This document shows positions 1 to 8,333 of a DNA stretch of 64,000 nt, piece by piece (position 1 is the first letter of the stretch; every line of letters starts with the position of its first letter). Origin of the DNA: DASRDR01 sp963812945 [NCBI: uncultured Candidatus Rokubacteria bacterium] (GTDB taxonomy: Bacteria; Methylomirabilota; Methylomirabilia; Rokubacteriales); NCBI GenBank assembly GCA_963812945.1, contig CAWEXD010000003.1, forward strand, positions 62,001-126,000, in the 5' to 3' direction. The notes under the pieces were generated by a model, which worked only from the letters and a program-made list of their open reading frames with translations, had not been told where the DNA came from and made no database searches. The position numbers and the translations under genes were made by a program.

Positions 1-1040
1 CAACAGGCGGGAATCGAGCGGACTCGTCCCCGACTTCAAGCAACCCTTCCGCGTCAAGACCGGACCGCTCGATCCGCAGATCGCTGCCGGGCAAGGGGTC
101 GAGAGCGCGCAGTCGAAGTAGCCCTGGTACTGGATCCCGTTGGGGCTATCGCAGGTGGCCTTGCTCCGGTCGCCCGTGACCACCAGCCGCGGCGGCGCCG
201 ACCCGCCGGAGCCAGGATTCGGGTACGGGTAGTTCTTGAAGCTCGGGCCCTGGGCTGAACATGTCACCGGCCAACACGGGCTATATTCCCATGCCAGGCA
301 ATTCGCAATGCCCAGGGCCATTGTCGCGCCCGCACCGTGGACCGAAGGATCGATCTCGGAGCACCCCAGCTGGGGCCGAGGCAGGTCGTCGTAGGCGGCG
401 GGGCCGTTCGGGTCGTTGGGATCGGCCGGGGTGATGCTGGGGTTTCCGTTCCGGTTCGCGGGCTCGTTGCAGTAACCCGGGGGATTGTCCTGGCTCGAAT
501 TCGAGCAGACGTGCTTCCAAGGGTTGTCGACCGCCAGAATCGCCCGGACGCGGGCGCGGCCTTGGCCGCCCGCCGCCGTCGCCCATCCGGTGACGACCGC
601 CGTCTCGTTCGTGTCGCGGGCAGGTCCCCCGGCGAGGGCGGGGCCGCCCCAGCATCGCGGGTCCTGGATCGACGCCGGCACGAGGGGGTGCAGTCGTTGT
701 CGATGACCGCGGAGTAGTCCCCCGCCGCCAGCGCGACGCCGTTGAAGAGCAGGTTGGCGAGCCCAGCGCCGCAGCCGGCGTACGAGCCCGAGTTTCCGGG
801 ATCGGTCCACTTGGTGAACCCGCATGGCTCGTTGGCGGCCCCGCGCACGGCGTCCCGCCCGCGCTCGAGGCCGGCCTCGGCCAGGGCCTCGGCCTGCCCC
901 TGGGCCTTGTAGTTGAACCCGGTCATCATCTCGAGCCGCGCCAGGAGCGCGAACGAGAAGCTCAGGATGGCCATGATGAGCATGGCGATGACGGCGATGA
1001 CGAGGACCGATCCCCGCTGGTCACGACGGCTCGCGTTCAT
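1..1040 (-). CDS. pilX: PilX-like minor pilin, 3' truncated by window edge, apparent frameshift
   Basis: Minor type IV pilin thought to sit at or near the pilus tip and to help start assembly. The N-terminus reads QRGSVLVIAVIAMLIMAI: a class III prepilin leader with Gly before the cleavage point and a hydrophobic helix. The Glu usually found at position +5 is absent, as is common in PilX-type proteins. The reading frame is sound from the ATG at 1040 to about residue 117 (DNDCTP), then turns into arginine-rich nonsense. The third frame takes over at the five-C run (plus 690-694) and continues as plausible Cys- and Asn-rich pilin sequence to base 1 without a stop. One extra C in that run would join the two halves. 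It starts 10 bases after the pilW stop. The 3' end lies outside the window. Confidence 0.75.
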
Positions 1041-1050
1041 GGGTCCCCCG

Positions 1051-1887
1051 CTAGGTGCGGTTCCTGAGCGTGACTTCGGTGATGAGCGTGCGGCTCACCG
1101 TCTGCCCCGCGGTCTGCTGCTGCGCCTGGACCGAGATGCGGATGCGTCCGATGTTGTCGGCCTGCGCCTGGCTGGTGAGGGGCAGGGTGAAGGCGTTGTT
1201 GCAGGGGTTGGCCACGCCAGCGCACGGGCCGAAGTTCGGCCGCGGGAAGTACGTGAAGGTGAGGCCGTTGATGTCCACCGCCACCATCGCCACCGGCCCC
1301 GTCCCGTCGTCTCGCGTGATGCACTGGGGCACCCCCGGGGGGCAGTTCGCGGTCGACAAGGCGTAGAGCACGTCCTCCTCGCCCCGGTCCGCCGCGGACG
1401 CCGGTGAGGTGATGGCATTGCCCAGCCCGGCGATCCGACCGTTGTGGTTGCGGTCGGAGCGGATGCGTAGGCGCGTCGCTTGCGCGTCGGCGAACGGGAT
1501 CGCGAAGAGGTTCGTGCAGCCGGCGCCGCCCAGGCCGTTGTTCGTCTGCCAGGTCGGGGTGCCGCTCCCCGCGAGCCGGTTGGTGCACTGGGTCACCTTG
1601 GCCCCGTCGCAGTCCGTCGTCACGGCCGTCGCGTAGTCGAAGGCGCAAGTCGTGGCATCCCGGCCGGTCGACCGGAGCTCCCGGACCATGAAGTCGATGG
1701 CCGCCCGGACGTTCTGCTGGACCTCCGCCGTCTCCGATCCGACGAAGTAGGCCTCCTGGGCCTTGCCCCAGGTGCCGACGACGCCCATCATCACGATCGC
1801 GAAGAGCGCGAGCGTGACGATCAGCTCGGTCAACGTGAGGCCGCGCGCGTCCCGCAGCGGGTGGCCCATGTCGCGCGGGTCCCCCAT
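1051..1887 (-). CDS. pilW: PilW-like minor pilin
   Basis: Minor pilin of 278 residues for the type IV pilus, processed by the PilD encoded three genes upstream. The leader DARGLTLTELIVTLALF has the prepilin peptidase site after Gly with Glu at +5 of the mature protein, then one hydrophobic helix. The rest is a soluble domain with several Cys (around ATTCAF, TTDCDG and PNFGPC) that could form disulfides outside the inner membrane. I chose the ATG at 1887 because it overlaps the pilV stop (TGATG). A second ATG six codons later would also keep the leader. The much longer open frame upstream is low-quality out-of-frame sequence over pilV. Size and position between pilV and pilX fit PilW; the assignment rests on order as much as sequence. 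Confidence 0.8.
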   Translation of the reverse strand: MGDPRDMGHPLRDARGLTLTELIVTLALFAIVMMGVVGTWGKAQEAYFVGSETAEVQQNVRAAIDFMVRELRSTGRDATTCAFDYATAVTTDCDGAKVTQCTNRLAGSGTPTWQTNNGLGGAGCTNLFAIPFADAQATRLRIRSDRNHNGRIAGLGNAITSPASAADRGEEDVLYALSTANCPPGVPQCITRDDGTGPVAMVAVDINGLTFTYFPRPNFGPCAGVANPCNNAFTLPLTSQAQADNIGRIRISVQAQQQTAGQTVSRTLITEVTLRNRT

Positions 1888-2312
1888 CAGTTCGCCCGGA
1901 TCGTCGCGACCGTGGTCCGGTAGATCGGATCCGGCACCGATCCGCTGAACACGACGACCGCGGTGATCGTGGTGGTGGTGCTGGTCGGGGTGCCGACCTG
2001 TACGGCGACGCAGCGCGTGAAGCCAGCGAACGCCGCCACCGGCAGGAGGTTCCCGCTGCCGCTGCAGTCGGCGGGCAGAGTCCCCGAGGAGCCATCGAAG
2101 CTGAGGCTCGCAATGCTCGCGTAGTCGGTGGCCTTCGTCCGTTCGATCGCTTGTTGGGCCAGGAGCGTCGCCGTGGTCTGGAACCCGCTCGCAACCACCC
2201 CGTACATGGCGTACGGGAACGTCGCCGCAAGGGCGAGGAGGGCGATGGCCATGAGGACCATCGCGACCATCAGCTCGACGATCGTGACACCCCGCTGGTC
2301 TCGCCTCCGCAT
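1887..2312 (-). CDS. pilV: PilV-like minor pilin
   Basis: Minor type IV pilin of 141 residues. The leader RRRDQRGVTIVELMVAMV shows the Gly/Val cleavage site and Glu at +5, followed by an Ala/Leu-rich transmembrane helix. The C-terminal part has two Cys (LPADCSG and FTRCVAV) and a Thr-rich strand, as in PilV/GspI-like pilins. The ATG at 2312 gives the expected seven-residue basic leader. Its stop overlaps the pilW start by one base and it begins 14 bases after the stop of the GspH-like gene, so it is part of the same transcript. Confidence 0.82.
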   Translation of the reverse strand: MRRRDQRGVTIVELMVAMVLMAIALLALAATFPYAMYGVVASGFQTTATLLAQQAIERTKATDYASIASLSFDGSSGTLPADCSGSGNLLPVAAFAGFTRCVAVQVGTPTSTTTTITAVVVFSGSVPDPIYRTTVATIRAN

Positions 2313-2326
2313 CGTGCGCGGCTCCG

Positions 2327-2926
2327 TCAGCAGCCGGCGACCCGGACGCCCCCATACAGCGTCACCGTGACGACGCTGAGACAGGCCGGGGGTGAGGTGT
2401 CCACGTTGAACGTCGTGTTCCCGGGCCCGACGGGCGCGATCCGGTTCCCGATCGGGTCGAAGATCAACGTCGGCGCCGTCGTCGAGACGGTGCCGGCGTT
2501 GGAGAAGCCCTGCCAGTCGTAGCCGGAGACGACGGTCCCGTTGCACGCCGGACTGGTGTCCGCCTCCCGGATTCGGTACTGCGTGCGAGGGGGGCCCCCC
2601 GGCCCGAACTCGATGCAATGGTTCGCCCCCTTCGTGATGGCGAGCTGCCGCGCCAGCCGGATCGCGGAGGAGGCTTGCTCGGCAGAGCCCTTCACCAGCA
2701 TGACCTCCCGGACGTTCGACAGATACGGGTACGCCGCGACGGCCAGGAGGGCGGCGGCGGCCAGCACGATCACGAGCTCCACCGCGGTCACGCCGCCCGG
2801 ATGCTCGATGGAACACGCCCACCCGCCGGGCGCGCACCCCGGGACGGTCTGCCCGTGACCCAGCCCGGATGCGGCCGCCGCGCGAGCCCCCGGAGGCCCG
2901 GGGTCCTTCGCGTCAGCCCGCAGCAA
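2327..2926 (-). CDS. fimT: GspH/FimT-family pseudopilin
   Basis: Pseudopilin of the GspH/FimT type. The helix begins at GGVTAVELVIVLAAAALLA, with Gly at the cleavage site and Glu at +5. The C-terminal domain (GYDWQGFSN, TLIFDPIGN, VTVTLYGGVRV) matches the strand pattern of FimT/GspH. With the ATG at 2926 the leader is about 44 residues, unusually long. No ATG, GTG or TTG closer to the cleavage site is in frame, so the start is uncertain. It overlaps the end of the GGDEF gene by 14 bases. It is the first of four consecutive minor pilin genes. Confidence 0.78.
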   Translation of the reverse strand: MLRADAKDPGPPGARAAAASGLGHGQTVPGCAPGGWACSIEHPGGVTAVELVIVLAAAALLAVAAYPYLSNVREVMLVKGSAEQASSAIRLARQLAITKGANHCIEFGPGGPPRTQYRIREADTSPACNGTVVSGYDWQGFSNAGTVSTTAPTLIFDPIGNRIAPVGPGNTTFNVDTSPPACLSVVTVTLYGGVRVAGC

Positions 2927-3806
2927 CCTCGTCGCTCTTCCGCGGGTACGCGGTCACCCGGTTACGGCCCGCCCGCTTCGACTCGTAGAGCGCCTCGTCG
3001 GCCGCCCAGACGATCTCGTCCGGGTTCCGCCCGTCGGCGGGGAACGCCGCCAGCCCGATGCTCACCGTGATCGGATTCAGACTGTCGGGCGCCATGACGC
3101 TCGACTCCACCCGCCGGCGGAACCGCTCGGCGAACACCAGCCCGTCGGCCTTTCCGGTTTCCGGCAGGATGAACGCGAACTCCTCCCCGCCGACCCGGCA
3201 CGGCACGTCGCCCTCGCGGGAGGCCGAGCGCATGAGCGCGCCGAGCGCGCGAAGCACCGAGTCGCCCTTGGGATGGCCGAACTCGTCGTTGAACTTCTTG
3301 AATCCGTCGATGTCGATCATCAGCAGGCTGAACGTGTGCCCGAACCGGCTGGACCGGCTGATCTCCTCCCGGAGACGCAGGTCGAAGCTCCGCCGGTTCC
3401 CGACCTCCGTGAGCTCGTCCGTGTGAGACATCTCGCGGAGGCGGAAGTTCGCCAGCCGGAGCTCCTCCACGATGCCTTCCGCTCGGCCCCCTCTGGCCCG
3501 CGCCCGGTCCAGCTCGTCGTCCAGGCTCCGCTGCATGTTGCCCAGGATGTCGCTGTAGATCACGTAGAAGCCCGCCAACTCGACGAACGCCAGGAACGCC
3601 AGCAGCGCGAAGAAGACGGGCGCCCCCTTCGGGTAGAGGGGGGCCATGACCGTGGTCGGAAGCACCACCGGCAGCCCCAGGTAGACCAGGAGCAAGAGCG
3701 GCATCAGCCCCGCCATGAGGACGGCGAGGAGGAACTTCTTCCGGACGGTGCGGCCGGTCAGGATGCCCTCGCGCCGTCGGCCCGCGGATGTCTCGCGCTC
3801 AGCCAA
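2913..3806 (-). CDS. membrane-bound GGDEF diguanylate cyclase
   Basis: Makes cyclic-di-GMP from two GTP. Of 297 residues, the first about 90 hold two to three hydrophobic segments (residues 24-50 and 62-90), then a short coiled linker, then a GGDEF domain from about 120. The active-site loop is GGEEF at 206-210, an accepted active variant. REGD at 197-200 lies exactly five residues before it, which is the RxxD inhibitory site, so product feedback is expected. The start is a TTG at 3806 that overlaps the end of the peptidase gene by 8 bases; no better start is visible. Lying between pilD and the minor pilins, it probably supplies a local cyclic-di-GMP signal for pilus or PNAG control (inference). 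Confidence 0.88.
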   Translation of the reverse strand: MAERETSAGRRREGILTGRTVRKKFLLAVLMAGLMPLLLLVYLGLPVVLPTTVMAPLYPKGAPVFFALLAFLAFVELAGFYVIYSDILGNMQRSLDDELDRARARGGRAEGIVEELRLANFRLREMSHTDELTEVGNRRSFDLRLREEISRSSRFGHTFSLLMIDIDGFKKFNDEFGHPKGDSVLRALGALMRSASREGDVPCRVGGEEFAFILPETGKADGLVFAERFRRRVESSVMAPDSLNPITVSIGLAAFPADGRNPDEIVWAADEALYESKRAGRNRVTAYPRKSDEVAAG

Positions 3807-4836
3807 GGTACCACTCCAGGATCGGCCGGCCCCAGAGGCTCGCCACGACGCCGCCGAGGGCCAGGAACGGCCCGAAGGGCAGATACTCGCCGAAGTGCCG
3901 GCGGCCCGAGACGAGGAGCGCCGTCGCCGCCACGCCCCCCACCATGATCCCCACGAACGCGGCGACGAGCCCGCCCGTGGCCCCCAACCCTGCTCCGATC
4001 AGTCCGGCCAGCTTGATGTCCCCCCCGCCCAGGCCCGTGCGCCCGAGCGCCACGTGGCTGACCCACGCCACCAGGAAGAACAGCCCGCCCGTCACCAGAC
4101 ACCCGGCCACGACGGCGTCGACCTGGCTCAGCACCCGCCACGCCAGCGGCCAGGCCGCGTTCGTCAGCGTCGCGAGGTCCACGACCGCCAGCTGCCGTCC
4201 GAGCAGCGCGCCCCAGGCCGCCGCCCAGTACACGTCGAGCCGCCGGCGCTCCGCGGGATCGACGTCGTCGTCCGCGTCGGGCGGCGGGGCCGCGTCACCG
4301 CGGGCCGCCGCGCTCCGCGCACGCGCAGCCCGGACCAAGGCGAAGCCGATCGCGCCGAGCGCCGCCCCGGCGCCCCCGCGGGACAGACCCTCGGGAGCGA
4401 GGATGCAGGCGGCGACGACGCCAGGCAGCGTGATCCGGTCCGGGATCCGCCGCGTCTCGAGATCCGTGAACGCCGTCGCGATCATCGCCAAGCATAGCAG
4501 GAACATGCGCAGACCGTCCCAGGTCGGCCCGAGCCGCCAGAGGACCAGCGCGCCCAGCACGATGGCGAGCGCCTCGACGAGCGGATACCGCCACGGGATC
4601 GTCACACCGCACGCCCGGCAGCGCCCGCGGAGGACGAGGTAGGACACGAGCGGGACGTTGTCCACCGCCCGGATGGGAACCCGGCAGCTCGGGCAGTGCG
4701 ACGCAGGGAGCACGATGCTCTCTCCCCGCGGGAGCCGCGAGATGCAGACGTTGAGGAAGCTGCCGAGCACGGCGGCCAGGATCATGCCGAGCGGCCAGGC
4801 CAGGGCGGCCACCGCGGGGGAAAGCGCGCCGGTCAC
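3799..4836 (-). CDS. pilD: prepilin peptidase PilD (A24)
   Basis: Inner-membrane aspartic peptidase that removes the leader from type IV prepilins and methylates the new N-terminus. Residues 1-80 form the N-terminal methylase-type domain with two Cys pairs (CPSC near 48-51, CRAC near 73-76). Catalytic Asp occurs in FTDLETRRIPD (about 125) and in GGGDIKLAG (about 273). The GTG start at 4836 overlaps the upstream stop as GTGA. The two Asp motifs are about 150 residues apart because of an extra charged, Ala/Asp-rich stretch (about 172-200) plus hydrophobic sequence. Usual PilD proteins are about 290 residues; this one is 345. Its substrates are the pilins encoded here. Confidence 0.93.
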   Translation of the reverse strand: MTGALSPAVAALAWPLGMILAAVLGSFLNVCISRLPRGESIVLPASHCPSCRVPIRAVDNVPLVSYLVLRGRCRACGVTIPWRYPLVEALAIVLGALVLWRLGPTWDGLRMFLLCLAMIATAFTDLETRRIPDRITLPGVVAACILAPEGLSRGGAGAALGAIGFALVRAARARSAAARGDAAPPPDADDDVDPAERRRLDVYWAAAWGALLGRQLAVVDLATLTNAAWPLAWRVLSQVDAVVAGCLVTGGLFFLVAWVSHVALGRTGLGGGDIKLAGLIGAGLGATGGLVAAFVGIMVGGVAATALLVSGRRHFGEYLPFGPFLALGGVVASLWGRPILEWYLG

Positions 4837-5141
4837 GGGGCGCCTCCGGCAGCAGCCTCGGCGTAGCGCTGAACGGCGCGCGCGAGAACGTCGGGCCACC
4901 GGCCCGGGTCCTCGAGCGCCCGCCAGCCCTCCGGAGCGAGGAGCCGCTCCACGTCGGCCCGGCTGAGTGTCATCTCCCCGCCGCCCGCGACCAAGACGAA
5001 GTCCCGGAGCGCCGGGAACCGCTCGAAGACGCGAACCGCGCCGGACACGGCGAGGGCGTGGGCGTCGGCCGGTAGCGGCTCCGGCACGCTCACCCGGAGC
5101 GTCGAGCCCGACAGGCCGACGGACCCGATCCACGACCTCAC
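4833..5141 (-). CDS. small conserved-position orphan protein in the pilus operon
   Basis: Encodes 102 residues with no motif I recognise. The middle (VRVFERFPALRDFVLVAGGGEM) looks like a beta-alpha-beta unit, followed by a helical tail (SRADVERLLAPEGW, then DVLARAVQRYAEA). There is no signal peptide or membrane span, so it is probably cytosolic. It is a real gene by context: its GTG start overlaps the HD-GYP stop by 4 bases and its stop overlaps the pilD start by 4 bases, so translation is coupled on both sides. The long open frame reaching further upstream is out-of-frame sequence over the HD-GYP gene. Confidence 0.7.
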   Translation of the reverse strand: MRSWIGSVGLSGSTLRVSVPEPLPADAHALAVSGAVRVFERFPALRDFVLVAGGGEMTLSRADVERLLAPEGWRALEDPGRWPDVLARAVQRYAEAAAGGAP

Positions 5142-6298
5142 GCCAGTACCTTGGCGGGCGTCGTATCCTGCATCAGACGGAGCGTCCGGTCCAGGACCCG
5201 CACCAGCCGCGGATCGAAGGTCCGGCCTGCCTCGTCGCGCACGAACGCGCGCACCTGTTCCACCGGGATCGCCTTCTTGTAGGCGCGACGCGAGGTCATC
5301 GCGTCGAAGACGTCGGCCAGGCACGCGAGACGGCTGACCGGGTGCTGCCGCCAGCCCTCGCGGACGAACGGGTACCCCTTGCCGTCGTACCGCATGTGGT
5401 GCTCGAAGGCCACGATCAGGGGAAGCCGGTTCGACCCTGGCAGGCGAGCCAGGAGATCGGCCCCCAGCACCGGATGCCGGCACATGATCCGCCACTCCTC
5501 GGCGTCGAGGAGGCCCGGCTTCCGGAGCACCTCCAGCGGGATGGCGATCTTGCCCAGGTCGTGGAGCATCCCGGCCATCCCGAGCTCCCGCAGAAGCTCG
5601 GTGGGGAGGCCGAGCGCGAGACCGATTCCCATGGAGATCACCGCGACGTTGACGGAGTGATACAACGTGTACTCATCGTACGACTTGATGCTCGCGAGCC
5701 GTAGCACGAGTCCAGGGGCTTGCAGCATCTGTTCCAGCATCGTGGAGGTGTACACGCGCAGCGCGCCGACCTGCTCGAGGTTGAGCGCCCGCCGGGCGCG
5801 AATCAGCGACTCGATGTCGCGCAAGACCTCGACCGAGCCGTAGTAGGCGCGCCGCGCGACGCCCTCCCCGCTCTGCCGGTCGGGCTGGGTCGGCGGACCC
5901 AGGTGGAGGTGCGAGAGGCGGCGGCGGGCGCACCACTCGCCGATCGACGACCCGACCCCCTGGGTCAGCCCCTCGAGGAGGACGTCGATCTCCCGCGCCT
6001 CCAGTCCGGCCGTGAAACCGACCGACCCGATCCCGTGCTCGTGCTGGCAGGTCTCGAGGAAGTGCCGGTACAGGAGACTCTCGCGCGGCAGGATGCGATC
6101 GTTCGCCACGAGGAGGTCGCCCATGAAACGGTAGGTCAGCCGCCCCTCGACGGCCAGGTAGCCGCTCACGGCCTCGAACAGGGTCCGCTTGGCCCGCTGC
6201 GTCTGGGGGTGGGTCGGCAGATAGAGGCCGGCGGCCCGCAGCATGCCGTGCAGATAGGTGAAGATGAGCTGGGGATCCGGCTGCGGCCCCTCACTCAT
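5138..6298 (-). CDS. HD-GYP domain cyclic-di-GMP phosphodiesterase
   Basis: Predicted to hydrolyse cyclic-di-GMP. Of 386 residues, the first about 115 form a module also present in the neighbouring HEAT protein. The HD-GYP domain spans about 205-375. Visible signature residues are YHSVNV (His 214), GMLHDLGK (His-Asp 246-247), EHHMRYDGKGYP ending near 310, and DVFDAMTSRRAY. All metal-binding positions appear intact, so the enzyme should be active. It lacks a receiver domain and membrane segments. It overlaps the HEAT gene by 8 bases and the small orphan by 4. Together with the GGDEF protein four genes on, the operon can both make and destroy the messenger. Confidence 0.9.
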   Translation of the reverse strand: MSEGPQPDPQLIFTYLHGMLRAAGLYLPTHPQTQRAKRTLFEAVSGYLAVEGRLTYRFMGDLLVANDRILPRESLLYRHFLETCQHEHGIGSVGFTAGLEAREIDVLLEGLTQGVGSSIGEWCARRRLSHLHLGPPTQPDRQSGEGVARRAYYGSVEVLRDIESLIRARRALNLEQVGALRVYTSTMLEQMLQAPGLVLRLASIKSYDEYTLYHSVNVAVISMGIGLALGLPTELLRELGMAGMLHDLGKIAIPLEVLRKPGLLDAEEWRIMCRHPVLGADLLARLPGSNRLPLIVAFEHHMRYDGKGYPFVREGWRQHPVSRLACLADVFDAMTSRRAYKKAIPVEQVRAFVRDEAGRTFDPRLVRVLDRTLRLMQDTTPAKVLA

Positions 6299-8333
6299 CC
6301 TCGGCTTCCTCGGAATCCGGTCGCGCGGCGAGCGCGCTGGCGGCGACCTCGCGCAGCTGGCGCTCGGCCCGTCTCCAGAGCCAGCACCGCCGGGCCAGCC
6401 CCATCAGCGCCGCGCGGGCGCCCGGCGTCACGATCCCCGCCAGCGCCTCGATCGCCTCCCGCCGCAGCGCGAGGTCCGTGGCTCGTGGCGAGGCCCCGCT
6501 CGCGACATCGCGCAGGACCGGAACGGCCTCGTCGCTCCGCAGCCCGCCGAGCGCCCGGACGGCCTCGAGCCGGACCTCGGGGTCCGCGTCCGCCACGAGA
6601 CGCACGAGCGGCGCCACCGCCCGGCGCGGCGCGATCACCGCGACCGCGCGGATCGCCTCGATCCGGACGCGCGGGTGCGCGTGGTCGAGGAGCGACACGG
6701 CCGGCCCGAACGCCGCCTCGTCTCCGATCTTGCCGAGGACGTGGACCAGGTTGCGCACGAGGAACCACCGCGGGTCCTCGAGCAGCTCGAGCAGGACCGG
6801 CACGGCCGGCGGGCCGACCTTGGCCAGCACCTGGCACATCCGGGCTCGGACCTGCCGGTCCGGCTCCTCGGCCAGGAGCGCGGTGAACTCCTGGATCGCC
6901 TCGCGGGCCACCAGGCCGAGGTACTGGGCGCCGAGATCGAGCAGTCGCCCGCTGCTGGCGTGCTGCCGCAGCACGGCCCCCACCTGGGTGACGTGCGCGC
7001 GCCCCGCCAGCCGCTGCTGGAGGGCGGCCAGGTGCTGGGCGTGCTCGCGGCTCCGCGCGCCCCCGGATTCGACGGAGGCCACCATCGTCGAGAGCACGTG
7101 CGTCGCCAGGTCGATGCGCCCTCGGACCAGGGCCTCGCCCACGATCTCCTCGAGGGCGTCCACGGCGGAGGCGCCCTGGTCCTCCCCGTCCACGTTGAGG
7201 ACCAGCGCGAGCAGAACGTCCGCGCTGCGTTCGATCAGGACCTCGGGCTGGCAGGCCGCGAGGATCTCTTCGCGAAGCTCGACGACGAGGGGGTCGTCGG
7301 CGTCGAGCACGAGCGGCGCGTCGCCGAGGAGGCGCGGCGGGTCGTCGTCGTCCCGCACGGCGGAGGTGATCGCCTCGACCAGCCGCTGCCGCTGTATCTC
7401 TTCCCACGGAAACTCGAGGAGCTCGGAGCTCAGCGTCAGAAGGGATTCCTGCGACACGAGGCGCGCCGCCAGGAAACGGAGCTCGTCCTCCGTCATCTGG
7501 CCGAGAAGGTTGAGGGCGAGCACTTCGCGGCCGGCCCCGGGGATGAGGTGCTCGGTCAGGAACGGCCGGAGGAGCTCCTCGGGGAGGCTCAGGAGCGACT
7601 CGACCAAGGTTCGCGTCCGCACCTCGCGATCCGGCGCCTGCTCGGCCAGCCCGTGAAGCATCCGCACTGCCTCGTAGAGACGGCCGGAGTCGCCGCCCGC
7701 GGTCTCCTCGAGCCACGCGGTCAGCGCCGCCCGGTCGTACGTGAGATCGGCGAATCGCGCCTCAACGAGCCCGAGCAGGGTCTCGACGAAGAGATCCACC
7801 GCGTCCCGGCCCGCGTGAAGCTGCCGCCTCGTCGATTCGCTCGGATCGAGATCACTCTCCTCCCCATCGCCAGGCGCCGCGATCCGCACGCGCAGGACTC
7901 CGCGCCGGGACAGGAAGCCGCTTGCCCCGCCGAGCTGCAAGAGCTCCGCGCCGGGCGTGCTCAGGAGCTCGAGGAACGCCTGCAGCTCCCACTCCTCGAC
8001 GGAGGCATCGATCTCGAGCTCTCGGATGCCGCGGCTTTCCAGGTCGAACCGGAAAGCCTCCAGCGTGGGGTCGACGGTGCGGACGTCCGGGCCCGCCCAC
8101 ACGAAGCGGTCCGGGTTTACCCGGATGGGGAAGCACAGGCCCTGCTGGAAGAAGTCACCCAGAGAGCGGTGGAGCCGCCGGACCCAGGTGGAGGCGATCT
8201 CGCTCCCGGCCGGGTACAGGCCGAGTGACTTCCGGGCGGCCATCAGCGCGCGCAGGAACAGCACCAGCACGCGGTCGCCGCCGGCGCTCTCGGACAGGGT
8301 CTGGGCGCGCTCGGCCGCCCCGCGCGCGCTCAT
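6291..8333 (-). CDS. HEAT-repeat protein with N-terminal module shared with the HD-GYP neighbour
   Basis: A 680-residue cytosolic protein of unknown function. Residues about 20-126 resemble the N-terminus of the adjacent HD-GYP protein (see findings). The middle is helical and acidic. The last about 200 residues are HEAT/PBS-type repeats with recurring units such as VPVLLELLEDP, RVRIEAIRAVAVI, PEVRLEAVRALGGL and VPVLRDVAS. HEAT solenoids usually bind proteins, so a scaffolding role for the pilus or cyclic-di-GMP enzymes is plausible but inferred. The start at 8333 overlaps the preceding gene's stop (ATGA). Confidence 0.8.
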   Translation of the reverse strand: MSARGAAERAQTLSESAGGDRVLVLFLRALMAARKSLGLYPAGSEIASTWVRRLHRSLGDFFQQGLCFPIRVNPDRFVWAGPDVRTVDPTLEAFRFDLESRGIRELEIDASVEEWELQAFLELLSTPGAELLQLGGASGFLSRRGVLRVRIAAPGDGEESDLDPSESTRRQLHAGRDAVDLFVETLLGLVEARFADLTYDRAALTAWLEETAGGDSGRLYEAVRMLHGLAEQAPDREVRTRTLVESLLSLPEELLRPFLTEHLIPGAGREVLALNLLGQMTEDELRFLAARLVSQESLLTLSSELLEFPWEEIQRQRLVEAITSAVRDDDDPPRLLGDAPLVLDADDPLVVELREEILAACQPEVLIERSADVLLALVLNVDGEDQGASAVDALEEIVGEALVRGRIDLATHVLSTMVASVESGGARSREHAQHLAALQQRLAGRAHVTQVGAVLRQHASSGRLLDLGAQYLGLVAREAIQEFTALLAEEPDRQVRARMCQVLAKVGPPAVPVLLELLEDPRWFLVRNLVHVLGKIGDEAAFGPAVSLLDHAHPRVRIEAIRAVAVIAPRRAVAPLVRLVADADPEVRLEAVRALGGLRSDEAVPVLRDVASGASPRATDLALRREAIEALAGIVTPGARAALMGLARRCWLWRRAERQLREVAASALAARPDSEEAEDE

